Below, one piece after another: positions 26,357 to 35,230 of a stretch of DNA of 51,904 nt. The stretch covers positions 1-51,904 of the forward strand of contig JANYFN010000046.1 of NCBI GenBank assembly GCA_025362675.1. Direction: 5' to 3'. Both the position numbers and the translations under genes were made by a program. The notes under the pieces were generated by a model that was not told where the DNA came from, did no database searches, and worked only from the letters and a program-made list of their open reading frames with translations. The stretch's first letter is position 1, and every line of letters starts with the position of its first letter. The DNA comes from Limisphaerales bacterium. GTDB lineage: Bacteria > Verrucomicrobiota > Verrucomicrobiia > Limisphaerales > UBA11358.

Positions 26357-27946
26357 TCACTGAATGAGTTGCACCCGGTAAAATTTTGCGGCTGCATTTG
26401 TGGTCGCGCCAATGTCCAGATAATTGGTGGGCATATCCCCGCTTCCCGCGAGAAAAATGTTTGCGCTGACATTTGACCAATTTCCGCCGAGCTTCGTTGC
26501 AGATTGCAACACATTCGTCCGTCCGCCGCCGCAAATCCAAGTCACGCGCATATCGTTGCCCGCAGCGGCGGCTGACAAGATGCGGAAAGATGAGGCGTTG
26601 CTGGTGGGATCGGTGCCTGCGAGAAATTCATTCAAATTGCTTTGTCCGTCGCCATCGGGGTCCGCATTGGGTGCGGCAGCGGCAGTGTTGGTGCAGCCAA
26701 AATAATAGGTGAGCCACGAACCAAGCGTCACCGGGCCGGTCACATGAACGATGGCATTGCTGAGGGAATCATACATTGCCTGAGTCAGGACATTGGTGAC
26801 GACATTGTTGCTGGTGATGAAGATGGAGACGGGCGCATCCAGAACGTTGGTCACACCGGCCGTGGTTTTGGGCGTGATCGCGAGCTGACCTTCGATGAGA
26901 TAAATTTCCTGCGTGACGGAACAAGGATCTTGCCGCGCGATAAAATGCGTTCCGCGAATGCCGATATAGCTAAAATCTGTTTCTATTTTGACATCCGGGT
27001 TGGGGGTTTTACCGACCAAGCCGGAGAGATAATCGAACGCGCCTTCGAGCACATTATAACTGGCCTTGTTGTTGGCGTTGTTGTTCGGATCGTAAACGTA
27101 ATTGTCGATCGTCAGCTTGGAGTTCTCAGACACGTTAAATTGTGTGTTGTCAGCGAGCGTTAGGTTCAACGTGCTGTTCGGGCCGGTATGGATTTGATCC
27201 CCCATGGAGATGGGCATGCCAGTTTGTAGCTGCATGGGTTCACCACCCGGATGGGTGATGGTGGCCGTGCCTTGCAAATTAGTTACCGAGCCGATGCCAT
27301 TGGTGATGAGATAAAAGGTGGCTGAGGCTTTCTGGTAGTAACCGGCGGTGACGAGGTGTGGACCGATGTCGCCAGTTTGCACCGTGAAACTGGCGGTGAA
27401 GTCACCGGCTTCATCAGTCAATTGTTGGGTCTGAAACGCGTCATCCAGAAAAACCGAGGTGTAGCCGACGGCGGTGAAGGTTTTGCCGTGGACGGTGACC
27501 GTAGTCCCGGGTGGCCCCCAAGTGGGTGTGATACTCAAGGAAGGCGGGTCAACCGTAAAAGTCGCCGTGGCCGACTGGCCGTAGTATCCCGCGGTAATGA
27601 CAACGTTTCCGTGATCCGCCGGAATGCGGATGTTGACGGAACAATTGGCATAAATTGACCAGTTCGCTCCGTCAGTCGGGCGCGGGCAGGCAGCGAGAAA
27701 TTGATAATTAGGGCCGTAGAAGCCCGTATTGCCATAGTTGGTGCCGGTGACATCCGGCTGGAAACCGGAAGATGTGGCCGTGACGAGACAGTTTCCCGGT
27801 CCACTGCTGGGCGAGAGCGAAAGACTTTGAGCCATGGCTTGCCCTCGATGTTGGGAGAGAATACCTGCGAACATGACGACATTCAGGAAGACAGTCTTGA
27901 ACTTTCGCGTGACAAAGGCGAACGGTTTTTCGGCCAGCAGCATCAC
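26357..27946 (-). CDS. Secreted FecR-domain protein with Ig/IPT-like repeats
   Basis: 529 aa with an N-terminal signal region (FLNVVMFAGILSQHRGQAMAQ). Two Ig/IPT-like beta modules follow (SLSLSPSSGPGNCLVTATSSG; SLSITPTWGPPGTTVTVHGK). A FecR domain spans roughly residues 222-370 (GTATITHPGGEPMQLQTGMP, GDQIHTGPNSTLNLTLADN, IGIRGTHFIARQDP). The C-terminus has an Asp-rich loop DPDGDGQSNLNEF, like a calcium-binding dockerin/TSP3 loop, then a final beta module ending FYRVQLIQ. There is no partner sigma factor or TonB receptor nearby, so this is not a FecIR switch. A structural or adhesive surface protein is likelier. Confidence 0.8.
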   Translation of the reverse strand: MMLLAEKPFAFVTRKFKTVFLNVVMFAGILSQHRGQAMAQSLSLSPSSGPGNCLVTATSSGFQPDVTGTNYGNTGFYGPNYQFLAACPRPTDGANWSIYANCSVNIRIPADHGNVVITAGYYGQSATATFTVDPPSLSITPTWGPPGTTVTVHGKTFTAVGYTSVFLDDAFQTQQLTDEAGDFTASFTVQTGDIGPHLVTAGYYQKASATFYLITNGIGSVTNLQGTATITHPGGEPMQLQTGMPISMGDQIHTGPNSTLNLTLADNTQFNVSENSKLTIDNYVYDPNNNANNKASYNVLEGAFDYLSGLVGKTPNPDVKIETDFSYIGIRGTHFIARQDPCSVTQEIYLIEGQLAITPKTTAGVTNVLDAPVSIFITSNNVVTNVLTQAMYDSLSNAIVHVTGPVTLGSWLTYYFGCTNTAAAAPNADPDGDGQSNLNEFLAGTDPTSNASSFRILSAAAAGNDMRVTWICGGGRTNVLQSATKLGGNWSNVSANIFLAGSGDMPTNYLDIGATTNAAAKFYRVQLIQ

Positions 27947-28408
27947 ACAAAAACTTTCATAGACTCATGCCAAAAAGTCAAAATTATTTTTACAATCATA
28001 TATGCTACTTCCTTGTGCGAGAGCGCTTCTTAGTCTGCGGCCAAAAAGTTGCGACGATTCTCTTATTTGATCAAGTTCCACCAAGAGCCACTCTTGTTTC
28101 GTTAGCTCACGAAACCACCACCGTAAGCCTCATTTGCTTGGTCATTCGATCCGGTTGGTTAGCGGGAACGGGCAAAGTTTTACTTTATTAAAACCGATTT
28201 TTGCCGATTTCAGGATCAGGCTTTCGATCGCCAAGATTGATCCGAGCGATAAGCAGAAGCTGTTTTGTCGTCGGCCCAGAGTGGTTCCAAATCCGGGTCG
28301 AGATCGAATGGCATTTGCAGGTCAGGTCGAGGCTGAAGCTTGAAGGCGCGATAACCCGGTGGTCATCGCTACCTGAAATGGAGTTTGTTTGGTTGCGCGA
28401 GGATACGA
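27947..28408. other. Non-coding region with two adjacent hairpins
   Basis: About 460 bp of lower-GC sequence between the divergent FecR-domain gene and the second pilin cassette. I find no credible gene. Two neat stem-loops lie back to back: CAAGAG-CCA-CTCTTG (28082-28096) and GTTTCGT-TAGCTC-ACGAAAC (28096-28115). They could be a terminator-like, attenuator or operator structure for the cassette downstream; no T-run follows, so termination is not obvious. Confidence 0.45.
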
Positions 28409-28864
28409 TTGATTATTAAAAAACATTTTGGCCGGCGGCCGCACCGGCTGGCCGGCATGACATTGGCCGAGGTCGTGGTGGCGCTGGCGATAGTTGGCAT
28501 CACCATGGCGGGAACGGTGATGGGCTATACCAATTGCGCGAAAGCCTCGGTGAAAGCTGAATTGCAGCAAGCGGCTAACGCGAAGGCGATGGAGCGCTTG
28601 GAAGCCACGCGGAGTGCGATCTGGGCACCGTCGCGCTCGATGCCGGTGGATCAATTGATCACTAATAATTTTCCGGATCTAGTCGTGAGCCTCGATCAAT
28701 CGGGCACCAATCTCAATGGAACGCTGGCCACCATCAGAACAACCATTGCCGCGATCTCCGCTAGCCCGCCATTGCGTTCGGTCCATGTAGAGTGTGTCTG
28801 GCAATTTCAAACTGGCGAATGGATCACGAATAGCATCGAAACCATCCGTTCTTTTGATCAATGA
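28409..28864 (+). CDS. PilV/GspI-like prepilin-type protein (cassette 2, first gene)
   Basis: 151 aa from a TTG preceded by GAGGA at a 5-nt spacing; an open frame runs back to 28385 but lacks such a site. Leader (M)IIKKHFGRRPHRLAG, cleavage after Gly16, Glu21 at mature position 5 (MTLAEVVVALAIVGITMAG). The block MERLEATRSAIWAPS parallels LEQVRSATWDPQ in the protein at 4318-4902, so the two are paralogues. It overlaps the next gene by 4 bp (ATGA), so the cassette is translated as a coupled set. Confidence 0.8.
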   Translation: MIIKKHFGRRPHRLAGMTLAEVVVALAIVGITMAGTVMGYTNCAKASVKAELQQAANAKAMERLEATRSAIWAPSRSMPVDQLITNNFPDLVVSLDQSGTNLNGTLATIRTTIAAISASPPLRSVHVECVWQFQTGEWITNSIETIRSFDQ

Positions 28865-29463
28865 ACTGCGCCATCAATAATTCCGCTCGCGGAAGTTTAC
28901 GGCCACCGGCAAGGGCGTTCACCATCGCCGAGCTGATGATTGCCATGTCGGTTTTCTCGTTAATGGTGGCGGGCATTGTGGCCTCAAATTTGTATGGCTT
29001 GCGGATGTCCCAGGTGATCGGAGCCAAAGTGAACGTGAGCACTTGGTCGCGCTTGACCATGGAAAAGATTCAGAATGAAATTCACTCCTGTAAGAATCTA
29101 CAGCTCGGCACAGTGACCAACGGTTTTTTCAACGGGCTGCTCGACGGGGAGACGCAACAATGTTCCAGCTTATTGATATATCCCAGTAACAACACTAACA
29201 GCTTTATTCTCTATTACGTGAATGGAGCGGACCAGACCTTGCGGCGCATGACCGATCAGGCGAGCAGCGCGGTGATCATGGCCAACGCGGTGAGCAGTCC
29301 ACAGCCGTTCAGTGCTCAGGATTTGGCGGGGAATATTCTCACGAACAGCCTGAACAACGCGGTGATTCATCTGGCGTTGGAATTTAATCAGTCCGCGTAT
29401 TTCAAGGTTCATTCGGATTATTACAAATTTGAAACGGCGGTGAAGCAACGGGTCGTGCCTTGA
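28861..29463 (+). CDS. PilW/GspJ-like prepilin-type protein (cassette 2, second gene)
   Basis: 200 aa. The N-terminal helix FTIAELMIAMSVFSLMVAGIV has Glu at mature position 5. The residue before the predicted cleavage site is Ala19, not the near-invariant Gly (PPARA then FTIAE). The exported domain contains FILYYVNGADQTLRRM and SDYYKFETAV, aligned with FILYYFDLGD and YYKMEF in the cassette 1 protein at 3640-4317. It overlaps the PilV-like gene by 4 bp and lies 12 bp before the PilX-like gene. Confidence 0.8.
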   Translation: MNCAINNSARGSLRPPARAFTIAELMIAMSVFSLMVAGIVASNLYGLRMSQVIGAKVNVSTWSRLTMEKIQNEIHSCKNLQLGTVTNGFFNGLLDGETQQCSSLLIYPSNNTNSFILYYVNGADQTLRRMTDQASSAVIMANAVSSPQPFSAQDLAGNILTNSLNNAVIHLALEFNQSAYFKVHSDYYKFETAVKQRVVP

Positions 29464-29475
29464 CCGGAGAGACGT

Positions 29476-31215
29476 ATGAAATTTAAAAACCAGACTGCAA
29501 ATCCCCGCAAATCCGGTAGCGCGTTGATCATGACCATGATCACCAGCGCGGTGGCTTTGTCCGTTCTGGCGGCGACGCTCGCGTGGCAGTCGAGCAATAC
29601 CCGTTTGACACACCGGGCGATTCAATATGACCGGTCCGTGACGGCGGCGGAGGCGGCTACGGAAAAAGCCATCGGTAAAATTTCAAACGATTTCTTGGCG
29701 GGCGGTGAATTGCTCGTGACCAATAATCTCGCGTCGTATCGCGCCCAATCAGTTCCCACCACTACGGATTCCGCGTATTGGAATAATTGGGCATTTGATG
29801 ATGGCGCGGGAAATACGAACCAGGTTTATGTGCTGCAATCGGGCGTGTCCAGTGCCACGTCTTTGGATCCGATTTACGCTGGTCTCCAGGCGTTCATCAC
29901 CACTTGCACCGTAGTTTCCCATGCTTCCGATCTCGCCAGCATCCAGAGAGTGAACCCGGGCGTCTTCCAACAAGTGCAACTGGCGAATATTCCGATCTTT
30001 CAGTTTGCGATGTATTCCTCGGGCGATATGGAGATCAGTTGCGGTCAGGCTTTCGACATCACCGGACGCGTGCATTGCAATGGCACCCTCTATGTCGAGC
30101 CGGATAGCTCCATGACCTTTGAATCAAGTGTGACCGCCGTGGTGAGCAATATTTTTGCGCGGAGTCCGCTCGATTCACGCGGCGCACCCGTGGGCAGCGT
30201 GGTTTACGAACATCCCGAATTAAAACTTTCACCCGTCGCCGCTTTGCAATTGCCGATCGGCACAAATAACACGCCCGAAGCCGTTCGCGAAATCATCGAA
30301 CCACCACCCACGGGAGAATCGGCCAGCTCCACGCTGGGCAATATGCGGTATTACAACCAATGTGACTTGGTGATCAAGGTCAACAACGGTTCCGTGACCG
30401 TCACGAGCGGAAATTACAATAATTTTTCAACCGTTCTCCCACCAGCTCAAGCGCAGTTATTCGTCAGCACGGCCGCGAGTTTTTACGACGCACGGGAGAC
30501 GAAGACGGTCCTGCCCGTGGACATCGACATTGGTCAGTTGGCGAGCTGGAGCCAGACTAACTCTAACATCCGCCCGTCCTTGCTCGGCTCGAACGTGAGC
30601 TCGGTCTATGTGATTGATAACCGGACCCTCGGCAGTTCGTATTTGGGAGCCGTGCGCGTATTGAACGGAAAAATTCTCCCGCCGAACGGATTAACCGTGG
30701 CGACCGCTCGGCCCATGTATGTGTGGGGCGATTTCAACCAGACAAACAATGCCAATCTCGGCACCACCAACACGCTCACTACGCGCCCAGCCTCATTGGC
30801 CGCGGATGCGATCACCGTTTTGTCGGACGCGTGGGTGGATGGCAACAGCGCCAGTTCTCTGGGTTCGCGAGTGGCGGCGCCCACAACCGTCAACGCCGCT
30901 TTTCTCAGCGGCTCCGTTGAGACGGCCGATGGAACTTATGGCGGCGGCATGGAAAATTTTCCCCGGTTCATGGAAACCTGGGGCGCCACGCCCTTCACTT
31001 ATAACGGCTCCATGATAAAAATGTTTCCCAGTCAGTATGCCACCAATTCCTGGGGCCACGCCAATGTGTATCAACCGCCGGTGCGCCGCTGGGCTTTTGA
31101 CCTGAGCTTCAATGACCCGACCAAGCTGCCGCCAAAAACCCCGCGTTTGATGAAAGTCATCCGCAGCGAGTGGGCCTCCGTCGCGCCCGGTGTGAATACG
31201 CCGCCGACACCTTGA
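29476..31215 (+). CDS. Large PilX/GspK-like minor pseudopilin (cassette 2, third gene)
   Basis: 579 aa, preceded by a good ribosome site (GGAGAG ahead of ATG). Leader ends RKSG, then SALIMTMITSAVALSVLAATLAW with no Glu at position 5, as in its paralogue at 1744-3633. The exported domain shares the same ordered blocks: TGRVHCNG, RYYNQ, FYDARETKT, LTVATARPMY, AADAITVLS, FPRFMETW and FDLSFNDPTKLPPK. The C-terminus is SVAPGVNTPPTP. Probably a tip-located pseudopilin with a large display domain. Confidence 0.78.
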   Translation: MKFKNQTANPRKSGSALIMTMITSAVALSVLAATLAWQSSNTRLTHRAIQYDRSVTAAEAATEKAIGKISNDFLAGGELLVTNNLASYRAQSVPTTTDSAYWNNWAFDDGAGNTNQVYVLQSGVSSATSLDPIYAGLQAFITTCTVVSHASDLASIQRVNPGVFQQVQLANIPIFQFAMYSSGDMEISCGQAFDITGRVHCNGTLYVEPDSSMTFESSVTAVVSNIFARSPLDSRGAPVGSVVYEHPELKLSPVAALQLPIGTNNTPEAVREIIEPPPTGESASSTLGNMRYYNQCDLVIKVNNGSVTVTSGNYNNFSTVLPPAQAQLFVSTAASFYDARETKTVLPVDIDIGQLASWSQTNSNIRPSLLGSNVSSVYVIDNRTLGSSYLGAVRVLNGKILPPNGLTVATARPMYVWGDFNQTNNANLGTTNTLTTRPASLAADAITVLSDAWVDGNSASSLGSRVAAPTTVNAAFLSGSVETADGTYGGGMENFPRFMETWGATPFTYNGSMIKMFPSQYATNSWGHANVYQPPVRRWAFDLSFNDPTKLPPKTPRLMKVIRSEWASVAPGVNTPPTP

Positions 31216-31234
31216 TAAAATTTTCAATCCGGCC

Positions 31235-32578
31235 ATGAATATTTTTTCGACGACCCAATTTTCCGGCCCAAGCCGGTTGCTCGCGAAATTATTTTTGGCG
31301 GTGCTCTTGACCTCATTTTTTTGCGTGCCCGCTTTTTCCGCCCGGCCCAACGAACGCAACGAATACTCCAATACGCCAGCCAAGGGGTCGCTTGCGTGGC
31401 AGATGGATCAACAAAAAGCCAAGGATCGTCAGGAACTATATCGCCGGCGTCTGGCGTTGCCCGATACCAGCATCACGCCCGCACAGCAAATCACGGCAGC
31501 GGACTTGACGAGCCCGGAACGGTCGGCGGTGCCGCTGGCCTTGAAAGCCAACCGCCGGTGGCCCCAACTATTTTTTATCGCGGCGATGTTTCTCGTGGCG
31601 AATCTCCTTTTCCGGAAATTTAATCGCGAGTTGCGCGTCAGTCCCGACACCGAAATGATCTCACCCGGAAATTCTCCAACGCAACGCGGCCCGACCGCTG
31701 AAGAAAAATCACTTCGCGAATTTCACGATTCATTCGCCCGTGCATTGCCATCCAGCGCCGCGCCGACCAACGATAATCCGCTCCGCGGATTTGCTTTGCG
31801 CGCCAGTCGCCGACTGAGCGCTTTGCACCGGTTACTGGAGGAACTTCGCCACGGATCCGGCGATGTGAAAAACAAGACTATCATTAACCTGTGTTTCGAA
31901 TTTTCCGGGATCAAAGCCGAATCCAGTTTCCCCCAGGCCCGGCCGGTTCACCAACTGGCCGCCGCCGCCGAAGGACTTTTAAAACAGGTGCTGCAACATC
32001 CCGGCAGCCTCACCCCGTCGGTGATGCGAACCGTTGCGGGCGGTCTCGATATGCTGGAAAAATTATGCGTGGCCGAGATGCCGCCGCGCCTCCTCAGCGA
32101 TCAAGCGTTCCATTTTTTAGTCGTGGACGATGACCTGAAAAACCGGGAAACCACGGCGCAGGCACTTCACAACGCCTTTGGAAATTCGACGCAGGAAATG
32201 TGCGAACTTTCGGATTTGTCCCGCGCCAACTTGCCTGCGGGCGACGTGATTTTTCTCACCGTGCGCCTCCCGGAAGCCGGCGGGCGGGATTGGTGCGCCA
32301 AGATTCGCGCCACGGAGAATCATGCCGCTACGCCGATTGTTTTCGTCGTTGATCCGAGCCAGTTTGAATCACAATTCGAACCAATCTTGAGCGACGGAAA
32401 CGACTTATTAGCTCGTCCATTTTTGAACTTCGAAATCGCGCTCAAGGCACTCACACTGCTGTTCAAAATGCGTCTCACCCCCGACGGTGAGAAAAACTTT
32501 TTACCAAATACTCCGGGTGATTTTCCTATGCCGCTCTGCCAGCAGCCGCCGAATTACAGTCCGCAGCGCCTTGTTTAA
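31235..32578 (+). CDS. Membrane protein with degenerate response-regulator receiver domain
   Basis: 447 aa. A signal-like hydrophobic stretch (about 17-36) and a second membrane segment (RWPQLFFIAAMFLVANLLF, about 109-126) bracket a charged region, so residues 37-108 would face the periplasm. After a linker, a helical region (about 185-285) precedes a receiver-like fold starting FHFLVVDDD (296-300). The acidic pocket is present, but the phosphoacceptor Asp is Thr342 (GDVIFLTVRLP) and the conserved Lys is Arg394 (LLARPF). It therefore probably cannot be phosphorylated normally. It lies 19 bp after the PilX-like gene, so it may be co-transcribed with cassette 2. Function unknown. Confidence 0.65.
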   Translation: MNIFSTTQFSGPSRLLAKLFLAVLLTSFFCVPAFSARPNERNEYSNTPAKGSLAWQMDQQKAKDRQELYRRRLALPDTSITPAQQITAADLTSPERSAVPLALKANRRWPQLFFIAAMFLVANLLFRKFNRELRVSPDTEMISPGNSPTQRGPTAEEKSLREFHDSFARALPSSAAPTNDNPLRGFALRASRRLSALHRLLEELRHGSGDVKNKTIINLCFEFSGIKAESSFPQARPVHQLAAAAEGLLKQVLQHPGSLTPSVMRTVAGGLDMLEKLCVAEMPPRLLSDQAFHFLVVDDDLKNRETTAQALHNAFGNSTQEMCELSDLSRANLPAGDVIFLTVRLPEAGGRDWCAKIRATENHAATPIVFVVDPSQFESQFEPILSDGNDLLARPFLNFEIALKALTLLFKMRLTPDGEKNFLPNTPGDFPMPLCQQPPNYSPQRLV

Positions 32579-32747
32579 CCACGACCACTTAGTCCCTTGG
32601 AGGATGACTGTCGGCTATTTATTATTGACGGAGCCACCGAGCGAGTCGAACCGGAAACCGACTATCATCACGAGGAAAAATCTCAAAAAAAATTTGTCAC
32701 GATTTTGTTTCGAGCACGCGTCAACCATCGAATCAAAACAGAATTAA

Positions 32748-33914
32748 TTATCGGACTGGCGGCGATCCAAATTGCGGTGCCACCAGGGCTTCTGCCGCGA
32801 GCGTGCCCAACGTATGCCGCAGCGCCAACACGCTACCATCTTCCGTCGGATGGTTCCGGTTCGATAAAAAAATCACGAACGTTTTTGAGGACGGATCAAT
32901 CCAAAGAGAGCCGCCCGTCCAGCCGGTGTGACCGTAGGAACCAATGGGGAAAAACTTGCCGCGCGGACCGCTGAAGCTGGTGTCAATATCCCAACCCAAG
33001 CCACGTTTTGCAGAAATTTCCGGCGCCGTTTGCACGCGCGTCATCAGCCGCACTGTTTCCGGCTTGAAGATTCGCGCGCCGTCCAATTCACCCTGATTTA
33101 TCAGCATCCGGGCATAACGTGCCACATCCGGCGCGGTCGTAAATAATCCGGCGTGCCCGGCCACGCCGCCCATGTGCCGCGCGGTCGAGTCGTGGACGAC
33201 ACCGCGATAGGGCACGCCGTTGACGACTTCCGTCGGCGCGATACGGGGCAAAACTTTTTTCGAGGGCAGAAACCCGGTGTCGCGCATTTTCAATGGCGCA
33301 TAAACTTCGCGTTGCACAAATACTTCTAGCGGAGTTTGGCTCACGCGCTGAACCATTTCACCCAAGAGAAAAAAGTTGATATCGCTGTATTTGAAAACTG
33401 TGCCCGGTTTAGATTGTAATTTTATGGCGCAGGCACGGCGGATGGCCTCGGCCTGCCCTCGCCAATCGGTTTTAGTTTCAATGTCGGGCGGCAGACCGGA
33501 AACGTGCGTCAGCAATTGTCGCACTGTGATTTCATCGCGGCCATCATTGATGAATTCACGAATATAGGTTTTGACCGGCGCATCCAAATTTATTTTACCG
33601 CACTCAACCAAGCGCATCACCGCTGGCGTGCAAGCGATAACTTTCGTCAACGAGGCCGCATCAAAAATTGTGGCTTCCGTCATCGCCTCGCGCGCCGGGA
33701 TCAACGCGCGATTACCAAACGCCTTATGATACGCCACGCCGTTGTGCTCTAGCCACAACACGCCGCCAGGACACTGGTGACTGGCGATCGCGGAATTGAT
33801 CGCGACATCCATTTCCGCCAATTTTTCCGGGTGAAAAACCTTGGTGATCGGCCGACTAGTGGCACAGCCGACGATCGCCAATAAGGCCGCGAAAATAAAA
33901 ATCTGCCCGCGCAT
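32748..33914 (-). CDS. AmiE/beta-lactamase-family serine hydrolase lipoprotein
   Basis: 388 aa with a lipobox (IVGC, Cys17), so likely anchored in a membrane facing the periplasm. Class C beta-lactamase-like fold: Ser88-x-x-Lys91 in DAASLTKV, the YSD motif in FKYSDINF and a C-terminal HTGWTGG in place of KTG. Homologues next to NamZ in Bacillus (YbbE/AmiE) act as N-acetylmuramyl-L-alanine amidases. The gene lies 5 bp after the NamZ-like gene here, which supports the same role, but the family also holds esterases and DD-peptidases. Confidence 0.82.
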   Translation of the reverse strand: MRGQIFIFAALLAIVGCATSRPITKVFHPEKLAEMDVAINSAIASHQCPGGVLWLEHNGVAYHKAFGNRALIPAREAMTEATIFDAASLTKVIACTPAVMRLVECGKINLDAPVKTYIREFINDGRDEITVRQLLTHVSGLPPDIETKTDWRGQAEAIRRACAIKLQSKPGTVFKYSDINFFLLGEMVQRVSQTPLEVFVQREVYAPLKMRDTGFLPSKKVLPRIAPTEVVNGVPYRGVVHDSTARHMGGVAGHAGLFTTAPDVARYARMLINQGELDGARIFKPETVRLMTRVQTAPEISAKRGLGWDIDTSFSGPRGKFFPIGSYGHTGWTGGSLWIDPSSKTFVIFLSNRNHPTEDGSVLALRHTLGTLAAEALVAPQFGSPPVR

Positions 33915-33919
33915 ATTGT

Positions 33920-35230
33920 TCAGTGATAGAGCAGGAACGGCTCACGCAGCTTGGAAAATTCACCAAGCCCCGACTGGGTGGCCGCCATGATTTTGGAAAC
34001 TGGCTCGTCTCGTTCCAGTGCCTCACGCACCGACGCCGTGCCCATCACGTGGTCAAAATAACTTTTGTGCAATTCTAGCTTATCGCCATATAACTTTTTG
34101 ATCTCCGTCAGAATCGTCAACGTGGTGGCGATGGGTTGATATTTTTCACGATCCATCACCGACAACTGGCAACCGCCGCAATTGGTGCCTTTGAATTTTG
34201 AAAACGTCGGCGTGAAATAAACTTCGCGAAATTTTACTCCGGGCAAATTCAAGGCGTTCAATTTTTTCGCCAGCACAAAGCCGTCAATCCACGGCGCACC
34301 GAAAAATTCAAACGGCTTCGTCGTGCCCCGACCTTCGGAAAGGTTCGTTCCTTCGATGATCACTTGCCCGGGATAAACCGTAGCGCTGTCGAGAGTCGGC
34401 AAATTGGGTGAAGGCAACGTCCAGGGCAGCGCCGTTTCATCGAACCATTCATCACGCGTCCAATGTTCCATCGGCACAACCGTGAGCTTCGCTTTGCCGT
34501 CGAGAAATTTTGCGTTGATGAACTGAGCAAGCTCGCCCGTCGTCATGCCGTGACGCAAGGGAATCGGATAATGACCGATGAAGGAGCTAAATTCTGGATA
34601 TTCGAGAATTGGCCCTTCCATCGCGAGGCCATTGATCGGATTCGGTCGGTCGAGCACGATGAATGGGATCCCCGCGTTCGCCGCCGCTTCCATCGCGTTC
34701 GCCATCGTGGCGATGTAAGTATAGACGCGCGTGCCGACGTCTTGGAGGTCAAACACCATCACATTCACCGATTCCATCATGCCTTTCTCGACTTGTTTGC
34801 CCTCATGTTTCGTGTCGAAAGTGCGCATGTATTCATCAATGTTCGTCATCATATCGGCCGGCGGCTTGTGCGTCTGACCGTAAAGGCTGAACACCGGCAG
34901 CTTCAGATGTTCGTCAAAATAAAACGCGACATATTCGCCCGCTTGAGCATTGCCGCGAACGCCGTGCTCGGGTCCGTAAAGCGCCACAAGCTTCGTGTCC
35001 GGACAGTCACGAAAACGATCGATGATCGAATCCAATTTACTATCGAGGCCGGTCGGATTAGTGATCAGTCCGACGTGTTTGCCACGAATCAGATCGAGAC
35101 GTTTCTCAAAGAGGACTTCAACGCCGAGCTTCACCGGCGGGCGAAGGGAATGGTTTTTTAGGTTCATGTTTTGGCCGCTCGCGAGCAACGTCGCGAGGCT
35201 TAAAAAAATCGAAGATAAAATCAGTTTCAT
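33920..35230 (-). CDS. Exo-beta-N-acetylmuramidase NamZ-like (GH171, formerly DUF1343)
   Basis: 436 aa from the ATG that overlaps the upstream stop (ATGA), with a signal peptide (MKLILSSIFLSLATLLASGQ). Family blocks: GKHVGLITNPTGLDSKLDS, VALYGPEHGVRG, FSLYGQTHKPPADMM, MVFDLQDVGTRVYTYIATM and IVLDRPNPINGLAMEGPIL. NamZ removes MurNAc from non-reducing ends of peptidoglycan fragments. The gene is between an esterase and an AmiE-like gene on the same strand, all close or overlapping. Family call is firm; enzymatic activity is inferred. Confidence 0.9.
   Translation of the reverse strand: MKLILSSIFLSLATLLASGQNMNLKNHSLRPPVKLGVEVLFEKRLDLIRGKHVGLITNPTGLDSKLDSIIDRFRDCPDTKLVALYGPEHGVRGNAQAGEYVAFYFDEHLKLPVFSLYGQTHKPPADMMTNIDEYMRTFDTKHEGKQVEKGMMESVNVMVFDLQDVGTRVYTYIATMANAMEAAANAGIPFIVLDRPNPINGLAMEGPILEYPEFSSFIGHYPIPLRHGMTTGELAQFINAKFLDGKAKLTVVPMEHWTRDEWFDETALPWTLPSPNLPTLDSATVYPGQVIIEGTNLSEGRGTTKPFEFFGAPWIDGFVLAKKLNALNLPGVKFREVYFTPTFSKFKGTNCGGCQLSVMDREKYQPIATTLTILTEIKKLYGDKLELHKSYFDHVMGTASVREALERDEPVSKIMAATQSGLGEFSKLREPFLLYH

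Noticed and set aside
26357-27946. FecI-FecR-type sigma regulation system
   Set aside because: There is no sigma factor or TonB receptor, and the protein has a secreted architecture.
27960-28000. TTGACT followed by TATGAA upstream of the FecR-domain gene
   Set aside because: The spacing is only 14 nt, too short for a standard promoter.
32603-32747. 48-aa open frame between the pseudo-receiver gene and the AmiE-like gene
   Set aside because: GGAGG abuts the ATG with no spacing, the sequence shows no motif, and the gap is short and AT-rich.
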